Notes: a model not told the origin generated them from the letters alone. DNA of 11,154 bases from Ectocarpus siliculosus (GCA_000310025.1 FN647968.1:120999-132152); one strand, 5' to 3'. Numbered from the stretch's first letter, positions 1 to 8,287 are shown. Program-made: numbers and translations.

Positions 1-1191
1 CCTTCGACAACATCCTTCGCGGGTGTTGCCGCTCAAATATCTAGATGATAAAGACCCTTGGAACCAGACCATTGGCTCCTTAGCCTAAGTTCTGCCGCTC
101 ATATTCCGCCGCAGTTCTGCGAACACCGCCTCAATCCTCGGGAGCAGGACCCACCTTCCCGTGAAGCCTGGCGTCTCGGAGACGCGGTTCCGGCGTCCCC
201 TCCGTCCCCTCCCTGTACGGCCTCCCCCTTCAAGGTGGTCGCCTGAGTGTCCCGGGCTAGTCCCGTACCTGGCGCCGTTGCCGGAAAGCCCGTCCACGGA
301 ACGAACGCGTGCCGCAATCGACAGGGAACCACAAACCCCAGCCCCAAGCATTGACATAGAGTTAGTCAGGGCGTTTCGAGAGAGAGGAAGGGGAGGGGGG
401 TGATATCTGCGGCTGTGGGCGACCAGGTGTAAGGGGAGGTGCGGGTGAGCGGACAGGCGTTTTAAGAGTTTCCTGGCCTTCCTTCCGCCCGCTTGACGGC
501 CGTCGACCACATTCTCGAAGGACGAGGCACCCGGGACTGTGGGGGGCACGCGGATTTTGGAGGGTCCTCCCCGTTCTGTTGCCCAACGACGGCCCTAATG
601 GGCACGGGGAAGTGTCGTCCCCTCTTCTGCAAGAACAAGCTCCGATAGCCGGGGAACAGCAGAAGCGCTCCATCATGCCAAATCCCAACAGTATGGCCAC
701 TCAAGAACTCCAACACGTGTGTTTTCGTCAGAATGCCTCAAGAAGTCAAACCTAGTCGCGATACCAAAGGGAATATTATTGAGCTGTTTTCAGCAAATTC
801 TTGAGCTGTCCAGGGCGCAAAAATATCTCCGTGAGTTGGTGCTTCAAATTGAGGCCACGACGATCACGCCAGGACATGCGTCTTTTGGGCACCAACCGGG
901 GAGAGGTGGGGAGCCTCACCGGTCGCTACCCCTGCGTAGTATGCTCTAGCCCTCTCGGCTGTCAACGCATGCCGCCGGTGTTCCCATTGCAACCCCAGCC
1001 CTTGAAGTGCCGTGAGCGATAGCTGAACAAACGACCGACAGAGGTTGCGGGTTCAAAAAACGATCAACGTCAGCACGAATTTGGGCAAAGGACGCATGCA
1101 GTACAGCACACCACACGTCCGCATGAAAGAAGGGCAGCGGCTAAAACATCACCAAATGCAACATTGACCCGAAGGACTACAACAGCAACGG

Positions 1192-1225
<34 letters not shown>

Positions 1226-1449
1226 AAACTGGTGGACTGAAGACGGACGTCGACGGATTGGTGAGAAAAAATTGAGCGGTTCGCTGGACGGGCTACTGGC
1301 GTTGTTACTGTACGCACCCCCCGCTTATCAACCACAACATTACACCTGCAGGCAGCAACAGTTAAATGATCAGTAAAGAAAAACAGGCGCCGGAGCACAA
1401 GCGAAAAGGTACAAATTCTTCAACTGGTGTCAAAAGGCACCTTAGGTAC
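1..1449. other. Region downstream of the last recognised methyltransferase exon
   Basis: No exon can be placed with confidence. The GC-rich part (about 120-560) has long overlapping open frames on both strands without recognisable protein features. One minus-strand candidate is an acceptor after GCTTGTTCTTGCAG followed by 54 open codons (626 to 465, beginning KRGRHFPVPIRAVV) and a stop at 462-464. It is compatible in phase with the end of the candidate exon at 1557-1450. The hexanucleotide repeat lies at 1192-1221. Confidence 0.4.
1192..1221. repeat. (CAACGA)5 hexanucleotide repeat
   Basis: Five perfect CAACGA copies lie within a wider CAA-rich stretch (about 1178-1228). The threonine-rich frame this creates on the plus strand is a repeat artefact. 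Confidence 0.85.
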
Positions 1450-1574
1450 CTGCTTCATTTGGTTCGGCTGCAAAGGAGCGAATTGTTGCACCCGCGGATC
1501 CGACCCTGAGTCGGCGCAGGAACGCTTGCCGAGAAGTTCTGAACAAATTTCGGGTCCCTGGGGTTCCCCAAGTC
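1450..1574 (-). CDS. Candidate further exon of the methyltransferase-like gene (frame ambiguous)
   Basis: A pyrimidine-rich stretch (about 1580-1610, read on the minus strand) leads to AG dinucleotides at 1579-1580, 1575-1576 and 1558-1559. Two of them give phase-compatible exons. From 1557 an open stretch of 36 codons (starting GPEICSELLGKR) reaches a CAG|GTACCT donor at 1448-1449. From 1574 a different frame (starting DLGNPRDPKFVQNF) runs to a TGA at 1455-1457 and would be a terminal exon. Neither has a motif I can place in the family, so the exon is likely but its limits and frame are open. Confidence 0.3.
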
Positions 1575-1701
1575 CTGACTAGGTAATGAAAAAATCAAAA
1601 ATATTGAAATACTACCTCTCTACCTAATAAAGTATGAAAATATGAGAACGGGGAAGTGTAGCTGAGCAAGGTGCATCGGGGCACATAAAAAAAACACCAA
1701 C

Positions 1702-1747
1702 CTCGGCCAAATTCTCCGGCAGGGGCTTTGTCGCGGTGATGGTCACC
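1702..1747 (-). CDS. Methyltransferase-like gene, 46-nt exon
   Basis: This small exon lies between the acceptor GCCCCACAG|G and the donor GCCGAG|GTTGGT. It completes a split Arg codon from the previous exon and adds VTITATKPLPENLAE, a beta-strand-like segment followed by a polar turn. The joined sequence (TLYENR-VTITATK) reads naturally as a strand following NYVFDSL. The donor is non-consensus, and a second GT four bases on (1696-1697) would change the outgoing phase. The evidence is phase agreement and plausible sequence only. Confidence 0.62.
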
Positions 1748-4700
1748 CTGTGGGGCGATGCACGGCATTCCGTAAGAGGCAGCCCCCGCGCCCGGAAATG
1801 GTCGAATGGTGCACGAGAGGTCGATGTCATCAACGGGAAGACAACAAGACGACCAGGCGCACAACGGGTTTTCGCGGGCTAAGCAAATTACAGTAATTTG
1901 GTTCATCTAGGTTCTAGGGCCAACGACCAAACAACAGTCCGTGTAGTTAGAGAGGCCGCATCTTCCGTCAACCTGTTTGGGTGACGGTCGCTGTCTACCA
2001 GACAAGACACCGGTGCGCCAGACAGCAACGAAGAGTGCATTAAACACGAGCTACTGTACACATCGTCTCGCAGCGAAAAAGCTACCTCCACTTTGGGAAG
2101 CGTTTGACTCTCAAGGAGATGCGAACGCACCAACCAACCTCGTGTAAACCTCCGATCACCCCCGGAGTCACTACCGATCAGAGACACTCGATCGCGTACT
2201 CCAAACAGGTCGACCAGCACGAGCATGTGCTATCAGAACAGCACTGCTGTACAGCAGTAGGCGTACCCTAGGGTGGCGGTAGATATCTACCTCCAGAATG
2301 TAGCGCGGGGTTTCACCTGTTCTCATACAAGGTCTTCCCCTTCAACCGGAAGGCGTCCTGCAGGAGAGAGTCGAACACGTAGTTGCACACCGTCGCCACC
2401 GGATTCTTCGCAGACTTGAGGTCCACAACCTGCCCCGACACCTGCGTAGGCCAAGGTTTGCCACGTTCCAAGTACGACAGGGGGCAACAGCGGCAGAGAT
2501 AGGCTAGCCCTGTTCAAGGAAGCCTCGCCCGTCCGTTGGAACTCCGGTCGAGATAGCGAACACAAATATCGGATGATGCTATACGACCGACCAAAAGATA
2601 TTAGACAGATGTCACCCGTAAAAGAGCCACAGCTAAAGGCTGAGTATCAGGGCAACAAGAGTGAATGTGAAAAAAAAAAAAGTCCACAGGATGCATGCTG
2701 TATGGTGAGATCTCATCGTAACTTGTTGAAATGGCATCTGCCTACAATACCAAGAAGATCTTCCACAAGTATCGCATTGCCTGCACGACATCCACCGACA
2801 ATCACGCACGGAACCCGTTACTCATCCGACGACCGCAAAGCAATCAACGACAGAAGTGCGACGTTAAAAACCGGCCCCACCAAACGGTTCCGGACGTTGT
2901 TTGACCCTCCCGGCAATACGTCTTATTTTCTCTCTGCATGCGAACCGTTCTGATCCTCTACCTCCACAAGAATCTTGGTGTTCGTCCTTGAGACCAAGCC
3001 GTTATGGCATCAGCGGTAATTCGTTTTAAGAACCGCAGGCAAACGCAAGAGAAGGAATTCCCGATTGAAGCACAAAGCAGGGGATAGGGCATCAGCACCC
3101 CCAACGGAGGGATGTGGATTCCACCAATCATCTGCGCAGTCCTACCTAAACAGCAAAGCACAGCACTGCTGTCGAGCAAGAGAATAGCAAGTGGATCTAT
3201 CATCGTGGGCCTTCCAAACTGCACAACACATGCCAATCTCATTGCACAGCACCGAATATCCCCGTACATGTAGCGGCATGCCCCACGATAGCGCAAACAG
3301 CGTGTAAACAGCACCAAGCACTATCGAAAATGAGTTTTGTCGTGCTCTCCCGACAGACGAAAATCGGAATCCGCGTACACACACATGAAGCGAGTGCACG
3401 GGTCAAGACCGAGGTGTCTATTCTCCGAAATGAGGGGCCCGTCAGACCGGTATCCGACATACCTGCAGCAGCAACGTGCTCGGGGGGCTTGGGTCTTCCG
3501 CGTCCAGAAGCGCCACCTGTCACAAGGCACCACGACAAAATCAAGGACCGCTTGCAGCAGCAGCGGCCTAACCGGAGTGGATCTGTGAAGGTGCCCGTCC
3601 ACGCCACCGACACAAACGGTCCATTGTACAAAACTTTAAGGTAAAAAAACGAAAAAACGAAAAGAAAGGACGCTCAATTTCTTCACCGGCGGTGTGAGCG
3701 CTCCGACAAACCCAAAAGCCAAAACGGAGGAAACCGAAACAGGACATACCGTTACGATGAGCCTGCGGCGGCAACGGAGCGTGTGCTCATGTGCGAGAGA
3801 GATGGTGTCAGGAACTATCGATACTTCGTATCAGTACGACTAAAAATTGCCGTGGACTTGAAAAAATAGGTCTGTCTCGGGAGTAAACCACAGCAGCGGC
3901 ACGCCGTTGCCCGACCTACGCGAGGACCCCCACAGGTCAAACATTATAACCGCCGACAGCGGCAGCCGTCACAGCCGTAGCAGAGGCACCGTATCGCGTG
4001 CACGTGCGTGATTCAAAGAATCATCGCAGAAAAAACCACGGCGATGTAGTTGCATCGCCAGCACTCCAAAGCAAGGGCTCACCTCCAACACGCCCTTCTT
4101 CAAGAAACCCTGCATCGAGGGGTGACGTCGGACGTAGTCCAGAGTACCCTTCTCGGCACGAGCAGAGCAGCGGAGGAGCATTCGTGGCGCCAGCACGGCC
4201 GTGCCAGTCACGGCGGTTACCGGCGGCAACGTCAGCAGGTGAAAGGCAAGCAGGAAACGGCGGAAAAAATCCCGTGTGGCGGGGAAAAGCAAACACCATG
4301 CCTGGCCCAATCAACCTGTGAGATAGACATTCTTGGAGAGAAGCATAAGGCCCAATGAGCAACGAAGCTCGGTCATCCTGGTGACGGTACACTGTCCCGC
4401 GCGCACTCCAGGAGTAAACAACGCGAGCGACAGAGCGCCTTTCGTACATAAAAGGAAGAGTCAGGCAGGCAGCATCCGTTCGTTTGAAAGGGACGCACGA
4501 AAAAACAACGTCCACGCGATGTAACCGCCGCAGCACCATGGTTAAACCTAACACTGTGAACTTCGTACAAGTACATTTCGTGCTGACACACAGCACTCAT
4601 GATCTCTCTATAGTTCGATCCGCAACAAGCGCGGGGTTTCGATGCAGCCAAATTCGTTTGGCAAGGGTAGTAGCAGCAGTACAAAAACAAAAACCTGTAC

Positions 4701-7455
4701 TGGAATGTTTTCTCAACACCGCACTAATGTCCCTCATTGCATCTAAAATCTCAAACGCAGGTCTGTCTACTGGGTGATCGTTTCGCCATGAAATACTCTC
4801 CATCCGGAAAAAAGTCTTCCGGCCCCAGGCCGGCCTTGAACGAAGGGTTAGGACCCGAAAAACACCAGCGTCATTATTGGGGACTAGGTGTTGGACTACA
4901 AGAACAGGGGATCTTGCGACAGCACCCCGGGCCTTCGCAAGCCCTAGCGTTTCCCTCTAACGATATCCAAGGTACAAGGATGGCGTGGGAAGCCCACTTT
5001 TCACGCCGCACCTGGGCCACGTCGGTGACGACATATCGGAAAGGGAGTCCGTCCGCGGCCTCGCTCCCTTTCCACGCCTGCGCACCCTTATCCTCCGCCT
5101 TCGACGAACCGGCACTTCTGTCGCCGACGGTTTCACTTTCTTGTCGACTGGCGGCCGACCCTTTTCTTTTAGCACCCTCTGGCCGCCTTTCTCCCTCGTC
5201 GGGCACTGCGGTAGCGCCGTCGGTGGTTGCTGTTCGCGAATCTTGGTCGGCAGTTTCACCCACAGTTCCGCCGCTTCCGCCGCTGGTTTCGCTGTGCCCC
5301 GGTGCGTTCACTTCGCCCCCTTGGCCTTCTATCCGAGTTCCGCCGCCTTTTGGCGCGAGAGTCGGGAGGAACTCTCGCATCTCCAGGAGATGCTGCAGCA
5401 CCAGGCAGCTGAACTTGCCGTGACCCGCCCCGATCTGCCACGAGCGAGACGAGAGTAAGGAGCCGGTCTTGTCGGATCCCAATATACCGTAAGGATGCAG
5501 GTCTCCGCACAGGGGTGTTAGCGTTATTCAAAGCTTTCTTACTCCGCAACGAGGAGGGTGCGAAGGCAACACAACACGTCTAAGGAAAGAACTCGATGAG
5601 ATGATTCCAAAACCGCTTTTTCAACAGTGTTGCCTTCCTAGTTGTCGAGTGGTGAAGCTTTGAAAAAAGCTAACACCCCTGTGCGGAGACCCGCATCCTT
5701 ACGGTATCACCAACCGTCGGTACATGGATCTTCTCCAGTGCCTACAACGGCTGCTACCCAATCTCGGCCTCGGTTCGGCATCCAGGTACACGGAAGGACC
5801 CTCTACGTGTGGTAGTCCGCCCAACTCACTCCGCTTGCTTCTACCTGCTTCTAGAGCTGTTCGGATGATTTTTTCGTCGAGCGTGCCTCAACATGCTGAC
5901 ACGCGATCGCAACTACAGCTTGCAAATGACTGCTACCATGCGGAATAGATATGTATATTATTCGCGCGGTGAATAATCGTGTCTATTCTACAGGACCAAC
6001 GTCCGTGTTGGCTGTGGACTAGCTAGCCAAAACCCAGCCCACCTTCTCAGCGCAAGCTGCACGCTGGAACATGAAAACAATTTCCACAGGCCTTGCATCG
6101 GGTTTGACTACCCTTCAACGTCCCTACTCACGACGCTGCCCTCACCTCTAAGATCAGCAGCGGCTCTGATTGGTCGGCGCGCCCACTGAAGAGGAACCAG
6201 TCCCGCATGAAACCGACCAGGATTCTGCCGAACGGGCGGACACGACAATTCTTGGATTTTATTTTCCAAGAGGAAACGAAACAAGAGTGCTTGCGGTGCG
6301 ACTCAAAACAATTCGACCTCGTCAGCGGGTGGAGATGACAAAGAAACGACGTTAAGGGTGGGCATGCTACGGGACAGCAATCGGTGTGACATGACATGCA
6401 CCTTTGCCCGGACAGCACGAACTTCATACCTCCATTTTGTCACGCTCCCATCTCGCGGGCTTTGTCTTAGCAGGGTCATCCACGAAGGCGACGACAACAT
6501 TCGGGAACAAAACATGTGGGAATGGCGGTAACGAAGGCATGCAAGAGCCGGACTGCTACATTGACCGGGAAAGCTTCCTTACGCTCGCCGTCGCCCGAAG
6601 AAATGGTGGTGGCGCCATCAGGTACAACCAAGCACGCATTTCTTGTACAAGTAGCGACAAAGAATGTGTTCTCCATTGTATGATACTTGTAGAAATAACG
6701 GAAGTGGGAACACTTGAGCCAGTCAGTCAGCCCCGCCGGCTTCGTCATTATTGCCAAGCCTCGACGACCGCATGCACGGCTACCGTACACACGTACACAC
6801 AGCAGCAGGAGCGGTAGCGGCTGGACGGGGGCGGCTCACCTCGCGTAGGCGTTGGCGATGAAAGAGTTGGAGGTGACGAAGCACGGCACCACCATCTTCT
6901 CCCAGCACTGCACGTGGTGCGCCGTGTAGTACTCCCTTCCAACAGGCGGATTCACAACGACGGCACATGTTTCGGTGACGTCAATACGTACCGTGTTGGG
7001 ACACATCATTTGGCATCTTCGTGTTTCTCGCCTTGGCAGCGTGTTAGCAAGCTGCCGCCGCTGAGGGTTAGGGCTAGGAAAAACGACCGTCACATTGTGG
7101 TAAGGACCACCATGTGCAAAGTGCAAGCGCTCAAACACTCACAGCTGTTTCCAGCTACCACCTCACCTCGGGGCCCAAGACTAAAGAAGGCTTACAGGAT
7201 GATGTTGCCCTCGAAGGGAGCCGCGACGCAAAACAATTACAAGATCGCACCTTTGCAACTTCCACATGATGCTGTCCCTCAGAGGAACGGCCTCCTCAAG
7301 GAAGAGAACCTCAGGCCTGGGCGGCGGTGCGGGACTCCCCCTCTCCCCGCCAGCGTGAGACCCTTGGAAGTGGGACGAGCCTTGCGACCTCGCGTCATCG
7401 CTTCCGGTGGGGCCGATCTCAGTGGGCAGGTTGCCGTCCGGCTCGTGGATTTGAT
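1702..7455 (-). CDS. Multi-exon class I SAM-dependent methyltransferase-like protein (partial at both ends)
   Basis: Seven exons on the minus strand join in phase: 7455-7251, 6935-6840, 6224-6146, 5434-5012, 4148-4083, 2441-2317 and 1747-1702. The introns are GT-AG and the junction phases (2, 2, 0, 0, 0, 2) agree on both sides of every intron. The joined product is about 347 residues. Near residues 122-134 it carries LLILEIGAGHGKF, the class I methyltransferase motif I that binds S-adenosylmethionine. PFRYVVTDVA (about 258-267) fits the second strand with its acidic residue, and NPVATVCNYVFDSLLQDAF (about 302-320) fits the fourth strand. The N-terminal part (VPLRDSIMWKLQREYY, then a WEKMVVP segment) resembles eukaryotic uncharacterised methyltransferase-like proteins as I remember them. 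The substrate is unknown. The initiator exon lies above 7455 and the C-terminus below 1702; neither is resolved. The fold class is well supported, the exact product is not. Confidence 0.82.
1748..2316 (-). other. Methyltransferase intron 6 (569 nt)
   Basis: Donor GTGAAA, acceptor CCCCACAG. It contains a 16-bp perfect palindrome ACTGCTGTACAGCAGT at 2243-2258. Otherwise nothing was seen in it. Confidence 0.7.
2317..2441 (-). CDS. Methyltransferase-like gene, exon with the NYVFDSL motif
   Basis: This 125-nt exon lies between the acceptor GGCCTACGCAG|GT and the donor AACAG|GTGAAA. It encodes 41 residues, including VVDLKSAKNPVATVCNYVFD then SLLQDAFRLKGKTLYEN, and two bases of an Arg codon. The CNYVFDSL core sits where class I methyltransferases carry the fourth-strand catalytic or substrate loop. 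The join to the previous exon (VLE | VSGQVVDL) is in phase 0. It leaves a rather short third-strand region and spans the longest intron (1641 nt), so a small exon may be missing between them. A second in-frame acceptor at 2430-2431 would drop four residues. Confidence 0.86.
2442..4082 (-). other. Methyltransferase intron 5 (1641 nt), the longest
   Basis: Donor GTGAGC, acceptor GCCTACGCAG. An extra small exon could be hidden here because the third-strand region of the fold looks short. I searched for a phase-0 exon encoding an expected Asp-Phe-Ala / Phe-Asp segment and found none that satisfied both splice sites and phase. A12 occurs at 2670-2681. Confidence 0.55.
4083..4148 (-). CDS. Methyltransferase-like gene, 22-codon exon with the RRHPSMQGFL segment
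   Basis: This 66-nt exon (phase 0 at both ends) lies between the acceptor GCCGAGAAG|GG and a consensus donor GAG|GTGAGC. It encodes 22 residues, GTLDYVRRHPSMQGFLKKG followed by VLE. The pattern after the TDVA motif (acidic residue, aromatic, His-Pro-Ser, Phe, Lys-Gly) matches my recollection of this family, where a helix leads into the third core strand. It is too short to be found without its neighbours. The weak acceptor is the main doubt. Confidence 0.78.
4149..5011 (-). other. Methyltransferase intron 4 (863 nt)
   Basis: Donor GTGCGG, acceptor GCCGAGAAG. It has overlapping open frames on both strands without recognisable content. No repeat or RNA gene was seen. Confidence 0.65.
5012..5434 (-). 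CDS. Methyltransferase-like gene, exon with the SAM-binding glycine loop and a long polar insert
   Basis: This is the longest exon (423 nt, 141 codons, phase 0 at both ends). It begins right after CTCGTGGCAG with IGAGHGKFSCLVLQHLLEM, the glycine loop and helix A of a Rossmann methyltransferase. It ends with LPFRYVVTDVAQ, the next strand and its acidic end. Between them lie about 100 residues rich in Gly, Ser, Thr, Glu and Ala without hydrophobic periodicity, probably a disordered surface loop. The donor used is CAG|GTGCGG at 5010-5011. The frame stays open past it for about 47 codons, so retention cannot be excluded. Splicing there is preferred because the next exon restores the expected spacing before its HPSM segment. 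Confidence 0.88.
5487..5536 (+). repeat. Left terminal inverted repeat of the MITE
   Basis: 50 bp starting CCGTAAGGATGC and ending CAAAGCTT. It differs from the right arm at three positions: one at base 13 and two in the six-base stretch before CAAAGCTT, where the right arm has a T run. Confidence 0.87.
5655..5704 (-). repeat. Right terminal inverted repeat of the MITE
   Basis: 50 bp, the complement of the left arm with 47 of 50 matches. It starts AAGCTTTG on the plus strand and ends CATCCTTACGG directly before a TA. Confidence 0.87.
5943..5988. repeat. Nested imperfect inverted repeat in methyltransferase intron 3
   Basis: Two seven-base arms are nested. GAATAGA (5943-5949) pairs with TCTATTC (5982-5988), and ATTATTC (5957-5963) pairs with GAATAAT (5971-5977). 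The unpaired parts are 7 and 4 bases, with a 7-base GC-rich loop (GCGCGGT). It could form a cruciform or an RNA hairpin. No function is evident. Confidence 0.6.
6146..6224 (-). CDS. Methyltransferase-like gene, exon ending in the first half of motif I
   Basis: This 79-nt exon lies between the acceptor TTCGGCAG|A and the donor TTAGAG|GTGAGG. It encodes the rest of a split Arg codon and then 26 residues: ILVGFMRDWFLF, a short charged turn, and SEPLLILE. The last five residues are the first beta strand of the SAM-binding fold and end in Glu just before the glycine loop supplied by the next exon. The junction (LLILE | IGAGHGKF) is in phase 0 and rebuilds a complete motif I. This is the strongest single argument for the exon chain. 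Confidence 0.88.
6225..6839 (-). other. Methyltransferase intron 2 (615 nt)
   Basis: Donor GTGAGC, acceptor TTCGGCAG. Nothing recognisable inside. The 315-nt intron 1 (6936-7250) is likewise empty. Confidence 0.7.
6840..6935 (-). CDS. Methyltransferase-like gene, exon with the WEKMVVP segment
   Basis: This 96-nt exon is bounded by the acceptor TTGGAAG|GG and the donor GCGAG|GTGAGC. It encodes 31 residues beginning EYYTAHHVQCWEKMVVP and ending SNSFIANAYA, plus split Arg codons at both ends. Together with the preceding exon it reads WKLQ-R-EYYT, an amphipathic helical stretch expected before the Rossmann core. The phase matches on both sides (enters in phase 2, leaves in phase 2). Confidence 0.85.
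7251..7455 (-). CDS. Methyltransferase-like gene, first recognised exon (not the initiator exon)
   Basis: This exon encodes a split first codon (xAT), 67 residues and the first two bases of an Arg codon. The first 45 residues or so are hydrophilic and rich in Gly, Ser and Pro, which looks like a poorly conserved N-terminal leader. The last 20 (EVLFLEEAVPLRDSIMWKLQ) look conserved. The donor is CAAAG|GTGCGA. The acceptor is taken as CCATTAG|AT at 7456-7457; AATAAG at 7466-7468 is an alternative. A 19-base C run (minus strand) lies 23 nt upstream of the chosen acceptor. The frame is open upstream only to a stop at 7520-7522 and contains no ATG there, so an earlier coding exon must supply the start. 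Confidence 0.75.
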
Positions 7456-7479
7456 CTAATGGGTCCTTATTTTTTCGAA

Positions 7480-7498
7480 GGGGGGGGGGGGGGGGGGG
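7480..7498. repeat. G19 homopolymer (C19 on the methyltransferase strand)
   Basis: A run of 19 G on the plus strand. Read on the minus strand it is a pure pyrimidine run 23 nt before the acceptor of the exon at 7455-7251, so it may serve as the polypyrimidine tract of that intron. Confidence 0.8.
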
Positions 7499-7597
7499 CA
7501 GGGTAGGCGGGAGGGAGGTCTACCTGGTCTGATTTATAGTGCCTCGTTAGGTCTGGCCGGATGTTCAACCGTGAGGGCGCGGAAAGGAATCGATCGA

Positions 7598-7675
7598 ACC
7601 AACGCTCGACCAATCAGAGGGCGTAAAAGCCCGTAGATCAACGCTTGAGAAATCAGAGGGCGTAAGAGCTGGAAG
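7598..7675. repeat. Two tandem copies of a 39-bp unit
   Basis: Units 7598-7636 and 7637-7675 share CAACGCT near the start and ATCAGAGGGCGTAA near the middle, with scattered substitutions. The period is a multiple of three. The minus-strand frame stays open and would encode two copies of a TPSDFSSV-like 13-residue unit, but coding use is unproven. Confidence 0.65.
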
Positions 7676-8266
7676 TAGATAGGAAGAGTCACGAACAGAC
7701 GGTAAACCTATTATAGTGGTGAGAGGCAAAGAAATGTCACAAAACCACCCCGTCGTGCCGCGTGTTTTTCGCTTCTGTTTTCCAAATCGTTCGCTAGCCA
7801 CCGGACAAAAATAGAGTCAAACAGTAGAATCGCTGGAGATTTTTATATTAACAAACTGGTGGCATTCGTCCGACATGCACACAGGGATTTCAGTAGGTAC
7901 TAGATGACAGCAGCATCGCAGAGGGCAGCAGGTGCAAGCAAGAAAACGGCAACAGTCAGGACAAAATATTCAAATATTACCCATCCCCGAGCACCCCCGG
8001 GCGACCTTCCTCCGCTCTTGATTGCCACCCAGAGGGAGCATGGTAGGTCTCAGAGATGTTTGTACTTCGGAATCGCGCTCAGCGCCATATTACAAGATGA
8101 ATCGGCAACGCCGCTGTTCCCAAGAGGTTGTGAACAAGCTTCGCGCGGAGGGGATGTGGTATCTAACGTCATGCGGTGCATTGCGTGCTGTGTTCAAGGG
8201 ATAGGACCAGGGCCCACGCGGCGATGCCGAACACACCTGGCGCATAACTTGGCCAACCCACCGTGC

Positions 8267-8287
8267 AGAGAGAGGGAGAGAGAGAGA
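8267..8287. repeat. GA microsatellite in the region between the two genes
   Basis: An AG dinucleotide run with one interruption (AGAGAGAGGGAGAGAGAG). It lies about 500 bp upstream of the cytochrome b5 gene start. GA tracts can act as promoter elements, but nothing here shows that. Confidence 0.75.

Larger units (their letters stand above)
5487..5704. mobile_element. 218-bp MITE-like element with 50-bp terminal inverted repeats and TA target duplication
   Basis: The left end 5487-5536 (starting CCGTAAGGATGCAGGTCTCC) and the right end 5655-5704 are inverted copies matching at 47 of 50 positions. TA dinucleotides flank both ends (5485-5486 and 5705-5706). Inside, GAAGGCAACAC at 5562-5572 and its exact complement at 5627-5637 extend the fold-back, leaving a loop of about 54 nt. 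There is no coding capacity. Small size, long near-perfect inverted repeats and TA flanks are the layout of non-autonomous Tc1/mariner-class elements. It lies in intron 3 of the methyltransferase-like gene, 52 nt from the 3' splice site. The low divergence between arms suggests a fairly recent insertion, or selection or correction through pairing. Confidence 0.85.
5435..6145 (-). other. Methyltransferase intron 3 (711 nt) carrying the MITE
   Basis: Donor GTGAGG, acceptor CTCGTGGCAG. Removing the element and one TA would leave 491 nt. It also contains the nested inverted repeat at 5943-5988. Confidence 0.75.

Noticed and set aside
85-549. 154-codon minus-strand open frame with overlapping frames on both strands
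   Set aside because: GC-rich composition keeps all frames open. There is no recognisable motif, and splice signals do not link it to the methyltransferase exons.
2573-2953. 126-codon plus-strand open frame inside methyltransferase intron 5
   Set aside because: It is antisense to the intron, is crossed by an A12 run read as lysines, and has no recognisable features.
3321-3602. Minus-strand LDFVVVPCD-like segment in intron 5, considered as the missing third-strand exon
   Set aside because: The only nearby acceptor enters in the wrong phase relative to the exon ending at 4083.
4021-4596. 191-codon minus-strand open frame
   Set aside because: It overlaps the 22-codon methyltransferase exon in a different frame. 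The adjoining sequence lacks conserved features, while the exon itself is supported by phase and motif.
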